Shown here in pieces: positions 1 to 6,070 of a DNA stretch of 10,508 bases. Each line of letters opens with the position of its first letter. Position 1 is the stretch's first letter. The translations under genes were made by a program, and so were the position numbers. Origin of the DNA: an uncultured Flavobacterium sp. (GTDB lineage Bacteria; Bacteroidota; Bacteroidia; Flavobacteriales; Flavobacteriaceae); contig CAMPIZ010000035.1 in the NCBI GenBank assembly GCA_946886675.1, positions 1-10,508 of the forward strand, in the 5' to 3' direction. The notes below the pieces were generated by a model that was not told where the DNA came from, did no database searches, and saw only the letters and a list, made by a program, of their open reading frames with translations.

Positions 1-102
1 AAGGATCTTCAGGCATGTATCATAGATATTGAATACTTCATTCCGATCTACAAGTGAATCAGGGTCCGAAGAACTTGTAACATCAGAATCTCTGAATGCC
101 CT
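1..102 (-). other. Possible fragment of an unrelated gene, running off the left edge
   Basis: Read on the minus strand in the frame whose codons line up with positions 1-3, this stretch has no stop. The frame stays open from about 138 down to base 1. The predicted peptide is polar and looks like real protein (for example RAFRDSDVTSSSDPDS, then VFNIYDTCLKIL at the edge). I do not recognise the family. The plus strand here carries a TGA at 55-57 in the frame of the following gene and shows nothing resembling the C-terminus of FtsX, which usually lies upstream of DUF3098 in this phylum. No start codon is visible before the frame enters the neighbouring gene, so if real it is an internal piece of a gene cut at about 100-105. 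A chance open frame is also possible at this length. Confidence 0.25.
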
Positions 103-153
103 TATAAAATACTGCTTGTAGGACTGGCAGTTATTGCGCTAGGTTTTATACTT

Positions 154-363
154 ATGGCAGGAGGAGGCAGTGACAACCCAAAAGTTTTTAATGAGGAAAT
201 ATTTAACTTCAGAAGGATAAGGCTTGCTCCTACCGTAGTGCTTTTAGGTTTTGGCATTACTATTTATTCCATTCTTAAGAATCCGTACCCTAAAGTAAAA
301 ACCGGAGAAGGTGAACACTTTCCGGAAGATGCCGAAATTAAGAACTTCAAAAACAAAAAGTAA
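154..363 (+). CDS. DUF3098 family membrane protein, apparently missing its N-terminus
   Basis: Small Bacteroidota membrane protein of the DUF3098 family (function unknown). The sequence has the family signature MAGGGSDNPKVFNEEIFNFR, then RRIRLAPT and a second membrane segment (VVLLGFGITIYSIL), then a charged tail. The given start at 154 is the first in-frame ATG, but it falls inside the protein. The same frame is open upstream and encodes the end of the first membrane helix (YKILLVGLAVIALGFIL, 103-153), which matches the family. Further upstream the frame turns into unrelated sequence and hits TGA at 55-57 with no ATG, GTG or TTG between. Family members normally have a short charged N-terminus before this helix. 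The gene therefore looks 5'-truncated by a junction near 100-105, either real or an assembly artefact. It ends 4 bases before uppP; the usual neighbours are ftsX and uppP. Confidence 0.75.
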   Translation: MAGGGSDNPKVFNEEIFNFRRIRLAPTVVLLGFGITIYSILKNPYPKVKTGEGEHFPEDAEIKNFKNKK

Positions 364-367
364 ATAG

Positions 368-1180
368 ATGGATTTCATACAAGCCATTATATTAGCCATC
401 ATTGAAGGCCTTACCGAATATTTGCCTGTTTCCTCTACCGCACACATGATTTTTGCCAGCTCTTACTATGGCATACAGGAAAACGACTTTGTAAAACTGT
501 TTCAGGTGTCCATACAATTTGGCGCCATACTGGCAGTTGTAGCTTTGTACTGGCGTAAGTTTTTTGATTTCAGCAAACTTAACTTTTATATAAAACTGGC
601 CTGTGCTGTAGTACCTGCCCTTATTTTAGGGAAGCTTTTTGATGATATGATAGAGCAGGCGCTGGGCAACCCCATACCTATTGCCATAGTATTAATTATT
701 GGCGGGGTTATACTATTGTTTATCGAGGACTTTTTTATTAAAAAAACCACTATTACCAAAGAAGAAGATATTACCATTAAAAAGGCAGTAACCATAGGTT
801 TTTGGCAATGCCTTGCCATGATGCCGGGCACAAGCCGTTCGGCAGCTTCTATTATTGGCGGCATGCAGCAGGGGCTTACTCGCGAAACTGCTGCAGAATT
901 TTCTTTTTTTCTTGCTGTGCCTACCATGCTGGCAGCTACTGTATACACTGTTTGTTTTAAAACCTATGAGCATACCGGATTAAAAGGCTACGAACTTTTA
1001 ACCCAGTCGCCGGATAATCTTAAAATGTTTTTTATAGGCAATGTTATTGCTTTTATAGTTGCTATTATTGCCATTAAAGGTTTTATAGGCCTTATCAAAA
1101 AATATGGCTTTAAACCGTGGGGCTGGTACAGAATAATTGCCGGCATACTGCTTTTGGCTTACTTTTTAACTTACAAATAA
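368..1180 (+). CDS. uppP: Undecaprenyl-diphosphate phosphatase (UppP/BacA)
   Basis: Integral inner-membrane enzyme that removes the terminal phosphate from undecaprenyl diphosphate, regenerating the lipid carrier for peptidoglycan and surface polysaccharide synthesis. Both family motifs are present. The Glu-rich motif near the N-terminus is EGLTEYLPVSSTAH (residues 13-26, with E13, E17, S22 and H26), and the phosphate-binding motif is PGTSRS (153-158, R157). The protein is 270 residues, normal for the family, and strongly hydrophobic with several membrane helices, including 101-119, 221-242 and the C-terminal segment. The ATG at 368 gives the expected N-terminus (MDFIQAIILAIIEG) and lies 4 bases after the DUF3098 stop. 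The stop is followed 7 bases later by truB, so the three genes are probably co-transcribed. Loss or overexpression of this family alters bacitracin sensitivity in other bacteria. Confidence 0.97.
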   Translation: MDFIQAIILAIIEGLTEYLPVSSTAHMIFASSYYGIQENDFVKLFQVSIQFGAILAVVALYWRKFFDFSKLNFYIKLACAVVPALILGKLFDDMIEQALGNPIPIAIVLIIGGVILLFIEDFFIKKTTITKEEDITIKKAVTIGFWQCLAMMPGTSRSAASIIGGMQQGLTRETAAEFSFFLAVPTMLAATVYTVCFKTYEHTGLKGYELLTQSPDNLKMFFIGNVIAFIVAIIAIKGFIGLIKKYGFKPWGWYRIIAGILLLAYFLTYK

Positions 1181-1187
1181 TTTTGCT

Positions 1188-1880
1188 TTGGCAACACCCG
1201 AAGAATTTACCGAAGGTAAAGTTTTACGCATAGACAAACCGCTGCACTGGAGTTCTTTTCAGGCGGTGAATAAAATAAAATGGGCTTTAAAAAAGCACAT
1301 GGGGCTAAAAAAAATAAAGGTAGGGCATGCAGGTACTTTAGACCCTTTAGCCAGCGGACTGCTTATAGTATGCACCGGCAAATTCACCAAACGTATACCA
1401 GAATTACAGGGCATGGTTAAAGAGTATACAGGTACTTTTCACATAGGTGCCACTACCCCGTCTTATGACCTGGAAACTGAAATAAACGCTACCTACCCTA
1501 CAGAGCATATAACCGAAGAATTAATAACGCAAACCATACAGCAGTTTATGGGCGAGATAGACCAGAAACCCCCGGTTTTTTCGGCTATAAAGAAAGATGG
1601 GAAGCGTTTGTATGAGCATGCCCGTAAAGGAGAGGAAGTAGAGATTGCAGCACGCAAAACCACCATCCACGAATTTGAGATTACCCGGATTGCATTACCA
1701 GAAATTGATTTCAGGGTAGTGTGCAGTAAAGGTACCTACATACGTTCGCTGGCATACGATTTTGGACAGGCACTTAACTCCGGCGCACACCTTACAGCAT
1801 TACGCCGCACCAAAATAGGTGAGTTCTCTGTAGAAGGCGCAATTACACCCGAAGCTTTTGAAGATGAAATCAGGCCTTAA
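1188..1880 (+). CDS. truB: tRNA pseudouridine(55) synthase TruB
   Basis: Cytoplasmic enzyme that converts uridine 55 in the T-loop of tRNAs to pseudouridine. The catalytic motif GHAGTLDPLASGLL (46-59) carries the nucleophile D52. Other conserved parts are Y80 in KEYTGTF, the segment KPPVFSAIKKDGKRLYEHAR (127-146), and KGTYIRSLAYDFG (181-193) with R186. At 230 residues it has the catalytic core without a long C-terminal PUA domain, as is common in this phylum. The start is TTG at 1188: an in-frame stop lies at 1167-1169, and the first ATG in frame is at residue 38, after conserved sequence (GKVLRIDKPLHWSSFQAVNK). The TTG start and the short 7-base gap from uppP suggest translation depends on the upstream gene. 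The 3' end overlaps the next gene by 17 bases. Confidence 0.96.
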   Translation: MATPEEFTEGKVLRIDKPLHWSSFQAVNKIKWALKKHMGLKKIKVGHAGTLDPLASGLLIVCTGKFTKRIPELQGMVKEYTGTFHIGATTPSYDLETEINATYPTEHITEELITQTIQQFMGEIDQKPPVFSAIKKDGKRLYEHARKGEEVEIAARKTTIHEFEITRIALPEIDFRVVCSKGTYIRSLAYDFGQALNSGAHLTALRRTKIGEFSVEGAITPEAFEDEIRP

Positions 1881-2445
1881 ACTTTTATTTTTTATAATTG
1901 CTTTATCCCCGGCATTTTGCCTTGGCCAACAAACAGTATTTGTTACCGAAGAGGGCAGCAATGAAAAAGAGCCAAAAATTAAAAAGCATATCTTTTCTCA
2001 AATTGGTTTCAGCATTCCTATACAAAGCAACCCTAATTTTGGCAAATATTATGGTACAAAAAGGGATGACAACAGATTAATACCTGATGGCGTGTGTTTA
2101 AACGTAGGCTTGGGGATGCATTACAGGAAATGGGTTGGCGTAAGCATTAATACAGGAATAGACTGGCGTATAAAACATAAACTGGTTTCTGCTCCGGTAT
2201 ATGGCTCTGTTATGTTTAATCCACAAATAGGATATACAGGCATTTATGCAGAATATGGACTTGGCACTGCCTTTGCCCTGGGCCGTGGGGATCTTTCAGG
2301 ATTATACCAAAAATACAAGCTGGGCTTGATATTAGACAATGAAATATGTATTTTTATTGATCTTAGCCGCTATGGATACCCTCTGCACGGATACAGTGAA
2401 ATAGGAAGCTTTAGTATAGGAATGAGCATTTTAAGCCTTGAATAA
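1864..2445 (+). CDS. Secreted hypothetical protein, probable outer-membrane beta-barrel
   Basis: Not assignable to a named family. From the ATG at 1864 it is 193 residues. The first ~22 residues form a signal peptide (MKSGLKLLFFIIALSPAFCL, with cleavage likely just before QQTVF). There is no clear lipobox around the single Cys. After a short charged linker (EKEPKIKKHIF) come repeated amphipathic beta-strand-like segments rich in Gly and aromatics: IGFSIPI, LNVGLGMHYRKWVGVSINTG, YAEYGLGTAFALG, YKLGLILD, and a final GSFSIGMSILSLE. This suits a small 8-strand barrel or a periplasmic beta protein. A TTG at 1858 is possible but would put two extra residues before the signal peptide, so the ATG is preferred. 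The gene begins inside truB (17-base overlap), and its stop overlaps the next ATG in TAATG. Translation of the pair is therefore probably coupled, and a shared envelope role with the hydrolase downstream is plausible but unproven. Confidence 0.7.
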   Translation: MKSGLKLLFFIIALSPAFCLGQQTVFVTEEGSNEKEPKIKKHIFSQIGFSIPIQSNPNFGKYYGTKRDDNRLIPDGVCLNVGLGMHYRKWVGVSINTGIDWRIKHKLVSAPVYGSVMFNPQIGYTGIYAEYGLGTAFALGRGDLSGLYQKYKLGLILDNEICIFIDLSRYGYPLHGYSEIGSFSIGMSILSLE

Positions 2446-3059
2446 TGAAAAAAATATTGTTTTTTATACTATTAGCAAATAGTCTTTTTGCACAAAAAAC
2501 AGAGCTTAAGGATGGGGACCTTATTTTTCAGAATATGGATTGCGGCCCTCTTTGTGATGCTATAGAAGCCGTAACAGAGGGGTATAATGAAAACGATTTT
2601 AGCCACATGGGCATGGTTTACCATCGCAACGACACCATTTTTGTGATAGAAGCGGCCGGGAGTGCCGTGCGCCTTACACCTCTTTCAGAATTCTCAAAAA
2701 ACACAAATAAGTCTATGTATGTAGGAAGGCTGAAAAAAAAATATGAAAAGCTAATACCGCAGGCAGTAAGCTTTTCCCTAAAACAGCTTGGTGTTCCGTA
2801 TGACGATTTTTATGTTTATAACAATAATGCTTATTACTGCAGCGAACTTATATATGATGCCTTTAAGCATGCTAACAAAGGGAAACCTTTTTTTGAGTTG
2901 CAGCCCATGACTTATAAACAACCCGGCACAGATGAGTTTTTCCCGGCATGGGTAGAATATTATAAGTCTATAAATGCAGCGATTCCCGAAGGGTTGCCGG
3001 GATGTAATCCGGGGGGCATGTCTGCATCTGACAAACTGGATATTGTAGGCACGTTATAG
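2445..3059 (+). CDS. Secreted YiiX/YebB-like NlpC/P60-type cysteine hydrolase
   Basis: Predicted exported papain-like hydrolase of the circularly permuted NlpC/P60 group (YiiX/YebB, Peptidase_C92). A signal peptide is seen (MKKILFFILLANSLFA, with Q17 after cleavage). The fold starts with LKDGDLIFQ (21-29), followed by the catalytic histidine in DFSHMGMVYH (H54), E69 in VIEAAG, and the catalytic cysteine in YYCSELIYDAF (C132). His before Cys is the order expected for permuted members. An extra Cys pair, C33 and C37 (DCGPLCDAI), could form a disulfide or be a subfamily feature. The protein is 204 residues. Known relatives cut amide or ester bonds in peptides or lipids, but the substrate here cannot be read from sequence. 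The ATG overlaps the preceding stop by one base (TAATG). A bidirectional terminator lies 21 bases downstream. Confidence 0.85.
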   Translation: MKKILFFILLANSLFAQKTELKDGDLIFQNMDCGPLCDAIEAVTEGYNENDFSHMGMVYHRNDTIFVIEAAGSAVRLTPLSEFSKNTNKSMYVGRLKKKYEKLIPQAVSFSLKQLGVPYDDFYVYNNNAYYCSELIYDAFKHANKGKPFFELQPMTYKQPGTDEFFPAWVEYYKSINAAIPEGLPGCNPGGMSASDKLDIVGTL

Positions 3060-3080
3060 CCTAACAAAACTCTATAAAAT

Positions 3081-3108
3081 AAAAAATCCGCTCATGAGCG
3101 GATTTTTT
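3081..3108. terminator. Perfectly palindromic bidirectional intrinsic terminator
   Basis: Six A, then the self-complementary core TCCGCTCATGAGCGGA, then six T: all 28 bases are an exact inverted repeat. The RNA forms a GC-centred stem with a U tract whichever strand is transcribed. It sits between the plus-strand YiiX-like gene (stop at 3059) and the convergent minus-strand thioredoxin-fold gene (stop at 3110-3112), so it can end both transcripts. Confidence 0.92.
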
Positions 3109-3109
3109 A

Positions 3110-3718
3110 TTACATATTTTCTGCATTCTCCAGCAATAATGTTATTTCTTCTATAGTACTAAGGCCTTTATCGTGCAAATACCATTTTTGCAATTCTGTC
3201 TTTGCCTCCTGATCTATAATACCATGCTTAGCTTTATAATCCATGATAAGTTTGCCAGCTCCATGAGGTCTTGGTCCCCAGCTGCCCCTTGGTATATGTG
3301 TATCCTTTTCTACCAGTACAAGCTTTGGTATAGACCGTGCCCCGTTTGTAAGATATTCATTCATTAGGGCATCATTATCGTCACGAAGCACTATGCTTAA
3401 CTCCAGCTCATCACTTTCATCAGCTATTTTTTTAATAATTGGAACAAGCTGGGCGGCATCGCCACACCAACCTTCAGAAATAACCAATAGTATATGCTCT
3501 TTTTTAAGGGTAGCCAGCCTGTCTTTAAATTCCTGAGGTATATTTATAGTTTTATCAAGGCGGTTCATACGCACTTCATTAAGTGTACTGTAATGCGTGA
3601 GATCTTCAGACTGTGTTGCCCCGGTGCTTAGCCCGTCCTGAAGCAGCTGCGAAATATGATTCCTGTACTCAGCATAGGTAAAACTGTTATTCAGGCTTTT
3701 TTCTATTAATGTGTTCAT
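3110..3718 (-). CDS. Thioredoxin-fold protein with single active-site Cys (CGDA)
   Basis: Predicted cytoplasmic protein of 202 residues; no signal peptide or membrane segment is visible. A helical N-terminal part (1-75) precedes a thioredoxin-like domain: strand HILLVISE, active-site segment GWCGDAAQLVPII (82-94) and the cis-proline strand ARSIPKLVLV (P131). The active site is W-C84-G-D-A, not W-C-x-x-C, and C84 is the only cysteine in the protein. It therefore cannot do ordinary dithiol-disulfide exchange alone. It fits the Bacteroidota thioredoxin family with a WCGD motif (Thioredoxin_9-like, from memory). Possible roles are a monothiol reductant, a glutathione- or bacillithiol-type mixed-disulfide enzyme, or a non-redox binding protein. 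The start ATG is at 3718. A TAnnTTTG promoter box lies about 15-22 bases upstream, and the gene shares its 3' terminator with the convergent YiiX-like gene. Confidence 0.85.
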   Translation of the reverse strand: MNTLIEKSLNNSFTYAEYRNHISQLLQDGLSTGATQSEDLTHYSTLNEVRMNRLDKTINIPQEFKDRLATLKKEHILLVISEGWCGDAAQLVPIIKKIADESDELELSIVLRDDNDALMNEYLTNGARSIPKLVLVEKDTHIPRGSWGPRPHGAGKLIMDYKAKHGIIDQEAKTELQKWYLHDKGLSTIEEITLLLENAENM

Positions 3719-3732
3719 AACAAAAATTTATA

Positions 3733-3760
3733 CAAAAGTAATTCAACTTTACTTAGCAAA
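3733..3760 (-). promoter_or_regulatory. Predicted Bacteroidota promoter for the thioredoxin-fold gene
   Basis: On the minus strand the -7 box reads TACTTTTG (3733-3740), an exact match to TAnnTTTG. A TTTG lies upstream (3757-3760), separated by 16 bases, a little shorter than the usual ~19. The box ends about 14 bases before the ATG, leaving a very short leader. It is called by pattern and position only. Confidence 0.45.
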
Positions 3761-3785
3761 AAGAAAGCCATCTGATAAAAAACTG

Positions 3786-3793
3786 TAATTTAG
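3786..3793 (+). promoter_or_regulatory. Weak candidate -7 box for the patatin-like gene
   Basis: TAATTTAG resembles TAnnTTTG with one mismatch and lies 21 bases before the ATG at 3815. No convincing TTTG is seen at the -33 position. It is listed because the gene heads its own plus-strand unit and needs a promoter in this 96-base divergent gap. Confidence 0.2.
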
Positions 3794-3814
3794 TCAGGCT
3801 GTAAAATCACACCA

Positions 3815-4594
3815 ATGAAATTTGAAGGAAGCACAATAGGTATTATCCTCTCCGGCGGAGGGTCTAAAGGCATAGCACACGCCGGGGTTTTAAAGTTTTT
3901 TGATGAAATTGGCATTAGGCCGTCACATATGGCAGGCACCAGCTCCGGAGCCATAGTATCCTCCTTATATGCATGGGGAAAGAAACCGGAAGAAATACTC
4001 GATTTTTTTAAATCTATTTACTTTTTTCACTGGAAACATTTCACTTTCCGAAAGGCAGGATTTATAGATTCTGAAGCCTTCAAAATGTATTTTCATGCGG
4101 TATTTGGCGATGCAGTTATAGGCGAACTGGAGTGCAGGATGCACCTTACCGCAACCGACCTGGTTTCGGGAAAACTCAAAATATTTGGCCCGGAAACAAA
4201 AATTGCCGATGCCGTACTGGCCTCATCAGCGTTCCCAGGCATTATATCTCCCTATGAGATTAACGGAAAAATATACAGCGACGGCGGAATCATCAATCAC
4301 TTTCCAACCGATATATTACAAGGCAGGTGTGATACACTTATTGGTATATATGTAAGTCCAATCCAAAAGATAGGGCTGGAAGACCTTAGATCCATAAAAG
4401 CGGTAACTACCCGCGCCTACGATCTTCTATCGGCAAACAGCAATATGCAGAAATTCACACTTTGCGACTGGGTAATAAGTCCGGACGAGCTGGCACTATA
4501 CAGTACCTTTGAAACCAATAAGCAAAAAATGGAAGAAATTTTCATCATTGGATATGAGGCTGCAAAAAAATCTTATAAAGAACTGATTATATGA
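3815..4594 (+). CDS. Patatin-like phospholipase family protein
   Basis: Predicted serine acyl hydrolase of the patatin fold, acting on lipid ester bonds through a Ser-Asp dyad. All the family landmarks are visible: oxyanion loop SGGGSKGIAHAG (13-24), nucleophile elbow GTSSG (41-45, S43), the ASSAFPGIISPY block (127-138), and DGG with catalytic D156 (156-158). The length of 259 residues equals one patatin domain with nothing added. No signal peptide or clear membrane helix is present, so it is probably cytoplasmic or peripherally membrane-bound. This makes it closer to RssA/YchK-type bacterial patatins than to the large outer-membrane PlpD type. The gene diverges from the thioredoxin-fold gene across a 96-base gap and ends about 90 bases before pyrH, which has its own promoter. 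The physiological substrate is unknown. Confidence 0.93.
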   Translation: MKFEGSTIGIILSGGGSKGIAHAGVLKFFDEIGIRPSHMAGTSSGAIVSSLYAWGKKPEEILDFFKSIYFFHWKHFTFRKAGFIDSEAFKMYFHAVFGDAVIGELECRMHLTATDLVSGKLKIFGPETKIADAVLASSAFPGIISPYEINGKIYSDGGIINHFPTDILQGRCDTLIGIYVSPIQKIGLEDLRSIKAVTTRAYDLLSANSNMQKFTLCDWVISPDELALYSTFETNKQKMEEIFIIGYEAAKKSYKELII

Positions 4595-4634
4595 TGAAGA
4601 AGCTGAAAACGCCTGCCGTGACTTAAAAATTGTG

Positions 4635-4664
4635 TTTACAGGAAAACAATAATTACTATATTTG
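4635..4664 (+). promoter_or_regulatory. Predicted pyrH-frr promoter
   Basis: TATATTTG at 4657-4664 matches the TAnnTTTG -7 box exactly. TTTA at 4635-4638 is close to the TTTG -33 box, with an 18-base spacer. Transcription would start near 4670, giving a leader of about 15 bases before the pyrH ATG at 4685. It is assigned from consensus and position. Confidence 0.55.
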
Positions 4665-4684
4665 CACCAGTCAATTTATACCCT

Positions 4685-5392
4685 ATGAAATACAAAAGAA
4701 TACTGTTAAAGCTAAGTGGCGAAGCCCTTATGGGCGACAGGCAGTACGGCATAGACCCAAAAAGGCTGGCCGAATATGCCCAGGAAATTAAAGAAATACA
4801 TGATAAAGGTGTTGAGATCGCCATAGTAATAGGCGGGGGAAACATTTTTAGAGGTGTAGCCGGAGCCAGTAACGGTATGGACAGGGTACAGGGAGACTAT
4901 ATGGGCATGCTTGCTACTGTTATAAACGGAATGGCGCTCCAGGGAGCCCTTGAAGATGCAGGTATGCAGACAAGACTGCAGACTGCCCTTAAAATTGAAG
5001 CAATAGCCGAACCTTATATTAAAAGGAGGGCTGTGCGCCATCTTGAAAAAGGCAGGATAGTAATATTTGGAGCCGGAACAGGTAATCCATACTTTACTAC
5101 AGATACAGCAGCCGTTTTAAGAGGTGTTGAAGTTAATGCCGATGTTATACTTAAAGGTACACGTGTAGACGGTATTTATACCGCCGACCCAGAAAAAGAT
5201 GCTACCGCTACAAAATATGACAACCTTACTTTTGAGGATGTACTTAAAAAAGGGCTTAATGTAATGGATACCACCGCATTTACACTTAGCCAGGAAAACG
5301 AACTGCCAATTATAGTATTTGATATGAACAAGGCAGGAAACCTTGTTAAAGTTTGTGAAGGCGCACCGGTAGGTACTACAGTAAGCGTTTAA
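4685..5392 (+). CDS. pyrH: UMP kinase
   Basis: Cytoplasmic hexameric nucleotide kinase of the amino-acid-kinase fold. It phosphorylates UMP to UDP with ATP in de novo pyrimidine synthesis. Conserved elements appear in the expected order: KLSGEALMG (9-17) for phosphate binding, IGGGNIFRG (49-57), [20 protein letters not shown] (66-85), the UMP-binding stretch [15 protein letters not shown] (129-143), and [16 protein letters not shown] (157-172). The length of 235 residues is typical. The ATG at 4685 gives the standard N-terminus [15 protein letters not shown]. The gene lies 26 bases before frr; pyrH-frr is a very widely conserved pair (often tsf-pyrH-frr), but no tsf is present upstream here. 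The promoter and the terminator after frr suggest a two-gene transcript. Confidence 0.98.
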   Translation: MKYKRILLKLSGEALMGDRQYGIDPKRLAEYAQEIKEIHDKGVEIAIVIGGGNIFRGVAGASNGMDRVQGDYMGMLATVINGMALQGALEDAGMQTRLQTALKIEAIAEPYIKRRAVRHLEKGRIVIFGAGTGNPYFTTDTAAVLRGVEVNADVILKGTRVDGIYTADPEKDATATKYDNLTFEDVLKKGLNVMDTTAFTLSQENELPIIVFDMNKAGNLVKVCEGAPVGTTVSV

Positions 5393-5418
5393 TTAAAAAA
5401 GCTAAAAGAAACAGTATT

Positions 5419-5979
5419 ATGGAAGAAATCGATTTTATTTTAGATAGTACTCAGGAGTCCATGAGCGGATCTGTGGAACACCTTGAAAGAGAATTTCTTA
5501 ATATACGTGCCGGTAAGGCAAGCCCTGCAATGCTTGGCAGTGTTAAAGTAGATTACTATGGATCGCAGACACCACTTTCGCAGGTGGCAAATGTGAACAC
5601 TCCGGATGCAAGAACCTTAACTATTACACCTTGGGAAAAAGGTATGCTACAGCCTATTGAAAAGGCTATTATGATTGCTAATCTTGGCTTTAACCCAATG
5701 AACAATGGCGATTCTATAATTATAAATGTTCCGCCATTAACGGAAGAAAGAAGAAAAGATCTTGTAAAGCAGGCAAAAGCGGAAGCCGAAGATGCAAAAA
5801 TAAGCGTAAGGAATGCCCGTAAGGATGCCAATACTGAAATAAAGAAACTGGAAAAAGAAGGCGTTTCTGAAGATGTTTGTAAAAAAGCTGAGGACGATGT
5901 ACAGGAACTGACAAACAGTTTTATTAAAAAAATTGATGATTTACTGGTTCACAAAGAAGCCGAAATCATGAAAGTATAA
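5419..5979 (+). CDS. frr: Ribosome recycling factor
   Basis: Cytoplasmic translation factor that, with EF-G, splits post-termination ribosomes. The protein is 186 residues, normal for RRF. It shows the helical N-terminus followed by LEREFLNIRAGKASPAMLG (23-41), the beta domain with VDYYGSQTPLSQVANVNTPD and ARTLTITPWEK, and then the PPLTEERRKDLVKQAK segment and the long C-terminal helices rich in Lys and Glu. The ATG at 5419 gives the common Bacteroidota N-terminus (MEEIDFILDSTQESM). The gene follows pyrH in the same orientation after 26 A-rich bases and ends 2 bases before the first base of a strong terminator hairpin. Confidence 0.98.
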   Translation: MEEIDFILDSTQESMSGSVEHLEREFLNIRAGKASPAMLGSVKVDYYGSQTPLSQVANVNTPDARTLTITPWEKGMLQPIEKAIMIANLGFNPMNNGDSIIINVPPLTEERRKDLVKQAKAEAEDAKISVRNARKDANTEIKKLEKEGVSEDVCKKAEDDVQELTNSFIKKIDDLLVHKEAEIMKV

Positions 5980-5981
5980 TT

Positions 5982-6008
5982 AAAATCCGCTGCAAAGCGG
6001 ATTTTTTT
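5982..6008 (+). terminator. Intrinsic terminator of pyrH-frr with GCAA loop
   Basis: The stem AAAATCCGCT (5982-5991) pairs with AGCGGATTTT (5996-6005) around a GCAA tetraloop, a stable GNRA-type loop, and runs into seven consecutive T (6002-6008). It begins 3 bases after the frr stop. The TCCGC/GCGGA core is the same as in the terminator at 3081-3108. Confidence 0.93.
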
Positions 6009-6018
6009 ATATATGCCC

Positions 6019-6026
6019 TATCTTTG
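6019..6026 (+). promoter_or_regulatory. Predicted -7 box for the DUF5686 gene
   Basis: TATCTTTG matches TAnnTTTG exactly and lies 44 bases before the ATG at 6071, just past the frr terminator. No good -33 TTTG is seen at the usual distance, because that position falls within the terminator stem and T tract. This lowers confidence. Confidence 0.4.
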
Positions 6027-6070
6027 CCGTAACAAATTTACACTTAGCCCGTTTACCATATAAAACCCAT

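Noticed and set aside
154..156. ATG at 154 as the true start of the DUF3098 protein
   Set aside because: It removes most of the first membrane helix, which is encoded in frame at 103-153. The Met is an internal family residue, so I treat the gene as 5'-truncated.
1858..1863. TTG at 1858 as start of the beta-barrel-like protein
   Set aside because: The ATG at 1864 gives a normal signal peptide. The TTG only adds two residues in front.
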